Shown here: positions 20,910-26,048 of the stretch, one piece after another | How positions within the stretch are numbered: position 1 is the stretch's first letter | How the letters are laid out: each line of letters begins with the position of its first letter | Virus record (IMG/VR): IMGVR_UViG_3300031651_000003 | Location: 1-46,488 of that record | DNA from: a virus | Direction: 5' to 3' (one strand) | DNA: 46,488 nucleotides | Notes under the pieces: model-generated | The model's database searches: none | The model's input: the letters and a program-made list of their open reading frames with translations, nothing else | Told to the model about the DNA's origin: nothing | Made by a program: the position numbers and the translations under genes

Positions 20910-21314
20910 TCAAGCAGGCGACAGCACGAGTTCGACGCGGAGCCCATTGCCGGTGAAGCGAGCAATCCAGCCTGCTTCCTCGTCTGGCGTCATCGTCCGT
21001 GTGACCTTGCCAGGGGTGGCCGCTTGCGCCTCGGGGGGCGCGAATATGCGGGCCAGCTGCCGAGGCTTGGCCCAATAGCCGGCAGCCATGAGCTTGTCAA
21101 CAGCAGCCTTGGGATCGCAGCCATCGACCATCTCCAGCCCCGGCAGGTGCCGCCGGACGGCGCGAAGCGTCGCGCGTTCTGGGATGTACCAGCGGTCATT
21201 CTTGTACGCCAGGGACCACTGAAGCACCGGCAGGAACTCAGTGTCGAAAGAGTAGGCGTTGAGATCGAACCTGCCCTGATTCCTGCTAATACTGATCATG
21301 CCGTATGCCTTCAT
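20910..21314 (-). CDS. Hypothetical protein, first gene of the leftward replication operon
   Basis: The product has 134 residues starting MKAYGMISISRNQGRFDL at 21314; the frame extends to 21341 without a ribosome site. It begins about 35 bases after the start predicted for the leftward promoter at 21356-21385. It has an N-terminal beta-rich part, a central helical segment (PERATLRAVRRHLPG, DPKAAVDKLMAAGYW) and a proline/alanine linker. No family recognised. The gap 20831-20909 holds nothing clear. Confidence 0.6.
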   Translation of the reverse strand: MKAYGMISISRNQGRFDLNAYSFDTEFLPVLQWSLAYKNDRWYIPERATLRAVRRHLPGLEMVDGCDPKAAVDKLMAAGYWAKPRQLARIFAPPEAQAATPGKVTRTMTPDEEAGWIARFTGNGLRVELVLSPA

Positions 21315-21355
21315 TGTCCTACCCCCTGTGAACCGTGCCACTCCCTCTATGTCCT

Positions 21356-21385
21356 AGTATGCCACCATTCGCTGACGTTTGTCAA
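21356..21385 (-). promoter_or_regulatory. Leftward operon promoter (TTGACA, 18 bp, CATACT)
   Basis: Read leftward: TTGACA (21380-21385), 18-bp spacer, CATACT (21356-21361). The + strand sequence ACGTTTGTCAAG across the -35 is identical to that across the leftward promoter at 7852-7857, suggesting shared control. Confidence 0.65.
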
Positions 21386-21415
21386 GGGGTTTCGGAGGGA
21401 ATTTGGGGAAATTTC

Positions 21416-21444
21416 TTGACATTCGGGGGCGCAAGGGTTATAAT
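21416..21444 (+). promoter_or_regulatory. Perfect consensus promoter for the HTH gene
   Basis: TTGACA (21416-21421), 17-bp spacer, TATAAT (21439-21444). Transcription would begin about 21450-21452, only two to four bases before ATG 21454, so the message is nearly leaderless. The GGGAG at 21445-21449 would then be outside or at the edge of the transcript. Confidence 0.85.
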
Positions 21445-21453
21445 GGGAGCGAG

Positions 21454-21639
21454 ATGGAAGAATGGCTTAAGCTGAAGGAAGCGGCGGCCTACCTAAAGGT
21501 TCACCGGAAGACGCTCTACCGCTATGTCAAAGAGGGTAAGCTGCGGCAATACCAGCTAGGCGGGACGGGCCGGCCCCGCTATCGAAAACAAGACCTTGAC
21601 GCGCTGTTAGTGCCGCGGGAGAAGAGCGAGGACGGTTAG
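21454..21639 (+). CDS. MerR/excisionase-type HTH protein
   Basis: The product has 61 residues. LKLKEAAAYLKVHRKTLYRY is a winged HTH_17 motif, followed by VKEGKLRQYQLGG and the wing RPRYRKQDLDALL. Such small proteins act as excisionases or as regulators. It is a lone rightward gene between two leftward ones, with a perfect promoter of its own, far from int in the linear map. A role as a Cro/Xis-like switch protein acting on the adjacent divergent promoters is likely but inferred. Confidence 0.8.
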   Translation: MEEWLKLKEAAAYLKVHRKTLYRYVKEGKLRQYQLGGTGRPRYRKQDLDALLVPREKSEDG

Positions 21640-21644
21640 GGGCT

Positions 21645-21995
21645 TCATTCCCAGCCGCAGTACCACCCGCAGACTTCCATGCAGGTCATGGAACAGTCTG
21701 GGTCGTAGCCATACCAGGAGCTAGGGCCATCTGCGCAGCATTGGTCGCACCCTTCTGGGTATGGCGGCGGGTCGCAAAACGGGGTATCGCCACTGTAGCC
21801 ACGTGGCGGGATGTAGTCTGGAACATAACCGGGTGGGGGCTCAGGCGGTGAGTAACTAGGGGCATAGGACTCTCGCTCAACCCCGGTGGGGTGTTCGTCG
21901 CTATCGCTCCAATCAACGCCGCCAGCGATCACAAGCCACACAACTACGCCAACGATGGCAGCCCATACAAGGGCGCTACCCCACCACTCGCTCAC
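21645..21995 (-). CDS. Membrane-anchored Cys/Tyr/Pro-rich protein
   Basis: The product has 116 residues. GTG 21995 is chosen because AAGGAG lies seven bases upstream and because the apparent ATG at 22019 overlaps the promoter -10 box. An N-terminal membrane span (SALVWAAIVGVVVWLVIAGG) is followed by an acidic and Pro/Tyr-rich stalk (YSPPEPPPGYVPDYIPP). A C-terminal domain has eight cysteines (CDPPPYPEGCDQCC, CSMTCMEVCGWYC). The cysteine part would be outside the cell. It could alter the lysogen surface or block superinfection; this is inference. Confidence 0.6.
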   Translation of the reverse strand: MSEWWGSALVWAAIVGVVVWLVIAGGVDWSDSDEHPTGVERESYAPSYSPPEPPPGYVPDYIPPRGYSGDTPFCDPPPYPEGCDQCCADGPSSWYGYDPDCSMTCMEVCGWYCGWE

Positions 21996-22014
21996 GGCTT
22001 CTCTCCTTGCTCCT

Positions 22015-22042
22015 ATCATACCACATCCCTGCCTAGCGGCAA
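22015..22042 (-). promoter_or_regulatory. Leftward promoter (TTGCCG, 16 bp, TATGAT)
   Basis: Read leftward: TTGCCG (22037-22042), 16-bp spacer, TATGAT (22015-22020). It sits directly upstream of the membrane-anchored Cys-rich gene and fixes the start of that gene to GTG 21995. Confidence 0.55.
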
Positions 22043-22656
22043 CACATACGGCAATTGCTAACCCTTCCTATGCAAAAAACACGGGGTTTACGCACGTCAA
22101 GCGGCAAGACGGGCGGCAATGAGTGCGTAGCGTAGACACCATCTATACTAACGGCGCTTACTATAGACGTAGGTTATAGGACGCGGGAGCTGCCCCCATG
22201 CCGACGGCCGCGGCAGGGGATCGCCACCACCAGAAGAATAGAGGGAGCGATCGAGCGCGTTGCCGGCCCTATCCCATCCGCCGGGTCGCGTTTCGTATCT
22301 AAATGCACAGCCTAATGCGTGTTTAGGGTGTCTAGCGAACCGAAAACCCCCGTAAGCGCCCTCGCACGCGTATATGCTGTATTGTCATTCCTCTAGCTCC
22401 CTCCCCGCGTGGTGTGTTGGCGCGCGTTCCGGCGGCGTTTTCGTGGGTTTTCGCTCATTTTCGTCGTGTGGCGTAGGTAGGGGGCGGGTCTTGCAAATAA
22501 AGCATTCCGCCCTTTCTTTAACCAGGGCCATACGCTAATTAGGCCTGCTTTCCCCGTTCGTTGGGAGCACCACGTTCACCGGACGGCGAACGCAACCGTT
22601 AGAGTGAGAGTTACGATTAATTCATAAATATTCTTTATCGGTTTGACGTAAGGCTA
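22043..22656. other. 600-bp non-coding region upstream of the late genes
   Basis: No frame here has a ribosome site or protein-like composition. Visible elements are a near-perfect inverted repeat CTATACTAA / TTACTATAG (22143-22166, one mismatch, 6-base loop) and three TTTTCG boxes exactly 10 bp apart (22438, 22448, 22458), so on one face of the helix. The end is AT-richer (22610-22645). Position before the terminase genes fits a packaging site, a replication origin, or both; neither is proven. Confidence 0.6.
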
Positions 22657-22685
22657 TTGACAAAGGGCATACACGGGTGTATAAT
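22657..22685 (+). promoter_or_regulatory. Perfect consensus sigma70 promoter
   Basis: TTGACA (22657-22662), 17-bp spacer, TATAAT (22680-22685). Transcription should start near 22692. It is followed by a structured non-coding stretch, not by a gene, and it is the strongest rightward promoter before the late genes. Confidence 0.9.
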
Positions 22686-22691
22686 AGAACA

Positions 22692-22918
22692 AAGGTTCGT
22701 GACCAGGGGGTAGAGGCGCGCGGGAATCCTCCGCTGGGCGGGCCTTCGGGAGTGCTGCTAACAGCGCCTAGGCGCGGCGGCCAGGTAGGGGTGGGAGGAA
22801 TAGTCTCCCCGTCTTCGTCGAGGCGACGGCGGGCTGGCGAGCGAGGGGCTGGCTCTGCGGCTCGAAGCCTCGCTCGCTGAATAAGGCGATGTGGTCGCAG
22901 AGCCGCACCGCCTTTATG
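22692..22918 (+). ncRNA. Candidate structured non-coding RNA with kissing hairpins
   Basis: About 227 nt between a perfect promoter and a terminator-like hairpin, with no supported protein frame. Helices seen by eye: AGGCGC (22714-22719) with GCGCCT (22764-22769), enclosing GCGG/CCGC (22720-22734) and a UUCG tetraloop (22745-22748); GGGAG/CTCCC (22793-22809); CGTCG/CGACG (22816-22828); and a perfect 10-bp stem GCGAGCGAGG (22837-22846) / CCTCGCTCGC (22868-22877). The final hairpin AAGGCG-AT-GTG / CAC-CGCCTT (22883-22914) ends in TTTAT. The loop bases GGCTCTGCG (22851-22859) and CGCAGAGCC (22896-22904) of the last two hairpins are fully complementary. No known family recognised. Confidence 0.65.
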
Positions 22919-22922
22919 AACG

Positions 22923-23156
22923 ATGAATGGTTGTCCACGTTGTGGTGGCTCTGTGGCGGCAGATGAGGACTTGTTTTGTATCTCCTGCGGGGCGCGGCTT
23001 GAATTGGTCTGTGGCGAGATCAGGGAGTTTCGTCGGCCTACGATAGAGCCAGACGAGGACATCGTGGGTGAGGTTGTGGCGGCGGCGCTTGAGGGCGGCA
23101 CATATAAGAGAGCCCGGACGCTGCTGAGGAAGTGGCGCGAGAACGGGGGAGAGTAG
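22923..23156 (+). CDS. Zinc-ribbon protein
   Basis: The product has 77 residues from ATG 22923. MNGCPRCGGSVAADEDLFC and ISCGARLEL give two CxxCG knuckles of a classical zinc ribbon, followed by an acidic segment and a basic C-terminal helix (TYKRARTLLRKWRENGG). No ribosome site is evident; the start lies a few bases after the terminator-like hairpin of the upstream RNA. That hairpin may therefore control this gene. Confidence 0.7.
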   Translation: MNGCPRCGGSVAADEDLFCISCGARLELVCGEIREFRRPTIEPDEDIVGEVVAAALEGGTYKRARTLLRKWRENGGE

Positions 23157-23205
23157 GAACGCCCCAGCCGCCTTCGGGCAATGCCCGGGGATGGGTGCAG
23201 GGAAA

Positions 23206-23234
23206 CGCGGGTGCAACTCCCGCCTCCTCCACCA
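23206..23234 (+). other. tmRNA/tRNA-like 3' end (T-arm, acceptor strand, CCA)
   Basis: A T-arm GCGGG-TGCAACT-CCCGC (23207-23223) is followed by acceptor strand CTCCTCC, discriminator A and an encoded CCA (23232-23234). The T-arm differs from that of bacterial tmRNA (TTCAACT loop) at one base and the run into CTCCACCA matches tmRNA ends. No complete D-arm, anticodon arm or tmRNA 5' domain pairs with it; GGGGGAG at 23145 could pair with the acceptor but lies in the preceding gene. It may be a degenerate tRNA, a captured host 3' end, or a tRNA-like processing signal. Confidence 0.5.
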
Positions 23235-23316
23235 AATCTGTCCGTGGGCCACACGGTTTTCCGCCCCTGCTGCTTCGGTGGCAGGGAGTAGCGGGCTCAA
23301 TATCGGGTCCGCTCAT

Positions 23317-23391
23317 CGCAGGATAGAGAAGCGGTATCTCACCTGGCTCATAACTAGGAGATCGCGGGTTCGAGTCCCGCTCCTGCTACCA
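23317..23391 (+). tRNA. tRNA with CAT anticodon (Met or Ile2)
   Basis: A complete cloverleaf: acceptor CGCAGGA/TCCTGCT with the first pair mismatched (C1-T72), TA, D-arm GAGA-AGCGGTA-TCTC, anticodon arm CCTGG-CTCATAA-CTAGG, variable AGATC, T-arm GCGGG-TTCGAGT-CCCGC, discriminator A and encoded CCA. It lacks the three G-C pairs at the anticodon stem base of initiator tRNA, although the unpaired first position recalls an initiator. Elongator Met or lysidine-type Ile are the likely identities. Confidence 0.9.
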
Positions 23392-23396
23392 AGAAT

Positions 23397-23690
23397 ATGA
23401 TTCATTATTTCAAGTTTCCTTATGAGCGCCTGAGTGTCTTGGGACCGCTTTTGGCGATGGCTCTCTGGTTCGCGGGCGCTCGCTTTCCTGGGGCCGTGCT
23501 GATGCTCTGTGTTGGCGCGGGCGCCCTGGGGGTCTTCTGGGACGAACTGACTTCCTACGCTGGCAGGCGGCAGCGCATTTCTGCCCTATGGCATGTTCCG
23601 TGGGGCATTGTGAGGCCGGGGCTATGGATATTTCTCGCAAGTCATATACCAATCCTGGTCGCGGGCCTCGTCATGGTCTTCCTTGTTTGA
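23397..23690 (+). CDS. Small multi-span membrane protein
   Basis: The product has 97 residues from ATG 23397, five bases after the tRNA, with no clear ribosome site. Three hydrophobic segments: about 14-28, 31-47 and 72-96 (IFLASHIPILVAGLVMVFLV). A basic loop (YAGRRQRISALWHVPW) separates the second and third. No family recognised. As the first gene after the RNA cluster it could be a holin-like or exclusion protein. Confidence 0.5.
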   Translation: MIHYFKFPYERLSVLGPLLAMALWFAGARFPGAVLMLCVGAGALGVFWDELTSYAGRRQRISALWHVPWGIVRPGLWIFLASHIPILVAGLVMVFLV

Positions 23691-23827
23691 TCGAGGTTTC
23701 CCGCATTACCCCAACCCAGACGAGTTACTTCGTTTCGGGCTGGACGGATGGGGTTTTTCACATAATCGCGGTGAGTCATGGGTGGTCGCCGATCTGCTGG
23801 CCGGCGCGCTTTCTTTTGCGATCCTGA
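23687..23827 (+). CDS. Uncertain small frame
   Basis: A TTG at 23687 overlaps the previous stop (TTGA) and opens 46 codons; a second frame (23683-23883) is also open and has protein-like composition (HYPNPDELLRFGLDGWG). One of the two is probably translated, since otherwise 23691-23777 is empty, but I cannot decide between them. Confidence 0.3.
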   Translation: MIEVSRITPTQTSYFVSGWTDGVFHIIAVSHGWSPICWPARFLLRS

Positions 23828-24002
23828 GTGTCGCCCTGCCACAAAGGAAAGGCAAGGCTGCCACACTGCGGCTTGCAGGATGAGGGCCTATCGGCGGCGG
23901 AAGAGGATCAAGGCAGAGCAAGAGCGCCAGGCGCATTGCCAGCACGAACGGCTCTTTTGCCTTGACTGCCAACGAGAACTGCGTCGGTCATTGGACTTTT
24001 AG
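23778..24002 (+). CDS. Zinc-finger protein
   Basis: The product has 74 residues. FFCDPECRPATKERQGCHTA and ACRMRAYRRRKR follow the C-x3-C...C-x4-C pattern of small phage or transposon-linked zinc fingers. A second group, CQHERLFCLDC, follows at the C-terminus, and the basic region between suggests nucleic-acid binding. It precedes the terminase genes. Confidence 0.6.
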   Translation: MGGRRSAGRRAFFCDPECRPATKERQGCHTAACRMRAYRRRKRIKAEQERQAHCQHERLFCLDCQRELRRSLDF

Positions 24003-24003
24003 T

Positions 24004-24021
24004 TTCCGAGCGACTGGAATG
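24004..24021 (+). repeat. Dispersed 18-bp motif, copy 5 (two changes)
   Basis: TTCCGAGCGACTGGAATG, directly after the stop of the zinc-finger gene and before the ribosome site of the next gene. It differs from the consensus at two positions of the right half. Confidence 0.55.
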
Positions 24022-24038
24022 TTAGAGCGGAGGAAGTA

Positions 24039-24143
24039 ATGGCACGTTGCCCAGGCGGGAAGATTCGATCTGACAAACAGGGCCGCGGCCTCGGTAGAGG
24101 CGGCGGTCGAGGGCCAAGAGGGATACCCGTAAAGGCGAAGTAG
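24039..24143 (+). CDS. 34-residue Gly/Arg-rich protein
   Basis: ATG 24039 follows GGAGG. MARCPGGKIRSDKQGRG is followed by a Gly/Arg-rich run (LGRGGGRGPRGIP). The stop TAG is immediately followed by the next ATG. Similar tiny Gly/Arg-rich proteins occur beside terminase genes; the role is unknown. Confidence 0.55.
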   Translation: MARCPGGKIRSDKQGRGLGRGGGRGPRGIPVKAK

Positions 24144-24398
24144 ATGCCCAAGCGCAAGGGCAGTGGGGCCGTCATGCGCGATATGTTCGAGATCGCGCAG
24201 AGATACGGCCCGGAGAGCATGGAGACGCTGGGCAAGGCGGCGGCAGACGGCGACGTGGATGCGGCCAAGGCCCTACAGCGGTTCTTCACGGACTTTATGA
24301 AGCTGATGGGTGAGGGCGAGGCATCGGACGTGCTCAAATTGATACAAGGTATTAGGAGTGGAAAGCGACCTCGCGGTAGGCCAAGGAATACCCGTTGA
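24144..24398 (+). CDS. Putative small terminase subunit or TerL partner
   Basis: The product has 84 residues. It is all helical with AAADGDVDAAKALQRFFTDF and basic ends (MPKRKGSG, SGKRPRGRPRNTR). Position directly before the large terminase and 41 bases of overlap with it suggest a small terminase, although it is shorter than usual and no HTH is certain. DNA-binding tails of the AT-hook type (RPRGRPR) are visible. Confidence 0.45.
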   Translation: MPKRKGSGAVMRDMFEIAQRYGPESMETLGKAAADGDVDAAKALQRFFTDFMKLMGEGEASDVLKLIQGIRSGKRPRGRPRNTR

Positions 24399-25854
24399 GG
24401 AGTGGCGGGCAGGTATCGGCCTGACCGCGCCAATATGGGAAGAGAAGCTCGCTCTGTGGGAGCGGGTGACAATTCCCTCAGCCGAGACAGCTATCACGAG
24501 GGAAACGGGTGGGTTCACGCCGAACTTCCTCATTGAGTTCTGCCTGAAACACCCGGCCGTCGCCAAGTTACTGTCGGGCGGACCGCGTAGCGGCAAGTCG
24601 CTCGGCATCGGGATGGACTTGGCGGCGTGGGCTATCCACTCGGAGCTGATATGGCTAGTGGCGGACACATACGCCGGGACTAGACGTGAGTTCCGTTACT
24701 TGGCTGATGCGCTGGACTCACTACGACTCGTAAGGCCGAGCACCATTTCGTTTCCGCGCAAGAAGGATGAGCCGTGCTCGATGCAGACGAAGTGGGGTTG
24801 CCAGATAGAAACCCTATCGCTGGCGGACGCGCGGCGCATCGCGGCCTATGGCCCGGACGTGATCGCGGTCTGTGAACCGGGGCTCCTTACCAAAGACATA
24901 GTGTGGCGTTTCCGGGAGCGATTGTCCGGCCGGCGGGGCTACCTCCTGATGGCGGGGAGTTTCGAGGAAGACATCGGCTGGATGGCTAAGGTCTGGGACG
25001 AATGGAAGGCTTGGCCGAACGCTGAGGGAAAGTCGTTCATCTGCCCGTCGTGGATGAACCGCTACCTATACCCAGGTGGCAAGAGGGACCCGGCGATCCA
25101 GGCAATGCGGCGGAACATGACCCGCCACGACTTTCTGCTAAGGGTGGCAGGGGTTCCGACGATGCCGCCGGAGGTCATCTTCTCAGAGACGTTTCAGCCT
25201 GACAGACGACGCGAGGACTCACAGATACGGCAAGCGGACAGGAAACGCATCTTGGAGGACCGCGACCTTCTGGTGGAGATAGCGATAGACCCGGGCTACT
25301 CAAGCGGGGTATACGCGGTGCACGCGATAGCTTGGGATGGTGAGCAGGGATGGGTATTCGACGAGATTCGCAAGGAAGGCGCTCTCCACTCCGAGATGAT
25401 CGGCTTGGCGATGTCACGCTGGTGGTGGCACCGGGTATCAGGTGGAACGCTCGATCCGTTTGCGGGCACGTCGCACATCTTCGGCTCGTCAAGCCCACAG
25501 GAGGTGTGGGCAAGGCCGCCGTCTAGCGTTCGGTTGCGGTGCGATTATCGCGTAGGCATCGAGGATGGTATAGAACGGCACAAGTGGTTTCTACGCGATC
25601 CGATCACGGGTCAAGTTCGGCTATGGACAGACCCGTGCAACGAAGGACTTATTCAAGAATACCAATCGTGGCGCCGAGTGCGGGTGCAAGAGGGTGTGGA
25701 CAAGACAGCACAGCCATTGAAACGCGGCTGCGATAGCATCAAGGCCCTGACAGGCTGGCTGGTGGATTGCTACATGCGACGGATGCGACCTAGACAGGAC
25801 TATGGGATAGAGGCCATTGGGCCTACGCGCACACATGCGCCGAGATGGAGGTAG
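24358..25854 (+). CDS. terL: Terminase large subunit
   Basis: The product has 498 residues from GTG 24358, overlapping the previous gene. The ATPase domain has Walker A GGPRSGKS (74-81) and Walker B-like VIAVCE (168-173). The C-terminal nuclease domain starts with IAIDPGYSS, D311 being the first metal ligand. It translocates DNA into the procapsid and cuts it. The Walker B Cys before Glu is less common. The start is not certain, because AGGA is directly adjacent; a downstream start is possible. Confidence 0.85.
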   Translation: MESDLAVGQGIPVEEWRAGIGLTAPIWEEKLALWERVTIPSAETAITRETGGFTPNFLIEFCLKHPAVAKLLSGGPRSGKSLGIGMDLAAWAIHSELIWLVADTYAGTRREFRYLADALDSLRLVRPSTISFPRKKDEPCSMQTKWGCQIETLSLADARRIAAYGPDVIAVCEPGLLTKDIVWRFRERLSGRRGYLLMAGSFEEDIGWMAKVWDEWKAWPNAEGKSFICPSWMNRYLYPGGKRDPAIQAMRRNMTRHDFLLRVAGVPTMPPEVIFSETFQPDRRREDSQIRQADRKRILEDRDLLVEIAIDPGYSSGVYAVHAIAWDGEQGWVFDEIRKEGALHSEMIGLAMSRWWWHRVSGGTLDPFAGTSHIFGSSSPQEVWARPPSSVRLRCDYRVGIEDGIERHKWFLRDPITGQVRLWTDPCNEGLIQEYQSWRRVRVQEGVDKTAQPLKRGCDSIKALTGWLVDCYMRRMRPRQDYGIEAIGPTRTHAPRWR

Positions 25855-25856
25855 GG

Positions 25857-26048
25857 ATGAACAGAGAACCCTCAGTTTGCTGGGACCAATACCCTTCTGC
25901 GTATCACTATGAGGAGTCTCCGCCGCGGGCGCAGTTGTGCCCAGTATGCAATGGACGCGGCACGGTGCCGGTTAAAGGCAACGTGACCAGCAGCTATGAG
26001 GAAACCTGTCATGGCTGCGATGGTCGTGGGTGGGTGACGGTTCGGTAA
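25857..26048 (+). CDS. DnaJ-type zinc-finger small protein
   Basis: The product has 63 residues from ATG 25857 behind GGAGGTAGGG, two bases after the terL stop. CPVCNGRGTVPVK and CHGCDGRGWVTV are two CxxCxGxG units, one half of the DnaJ-type zinc site. The stop overlaps the portal ATG (TAATG). It may chaperone head assembly; this is inferred from position and motif. Confidence 0.7.
   Translation: MNREPSVCWDQYPSAYHYEESPPRAQLCPVCNGRGTVPVKGNVTSSYEETCHGCDGRGWVTVR

Noticed and set aside
23145-23231. Complete long-variable-arm tRNA using GGGGGAG as 5' acceptor strand
   Set aside because: The acceptor would lie in the zinc-ribbon gene, and no D-arm or anticodon arm can be formed; only the 3' end is tRNA-like.
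22692-23234. Whole region as a tmRNA gene
   Set aside because: No 5' tRNA-like domain and no convincing tag frame; a real zinc-ribbon gene occupies the middle.
22622-23254. Leftward 210-codon open frame
   Set aside because: It runs antisense to the promoter, structured RNA and zinc-ribbon gene, and its product is Ser/Pro/Arg-rich with no start signal.
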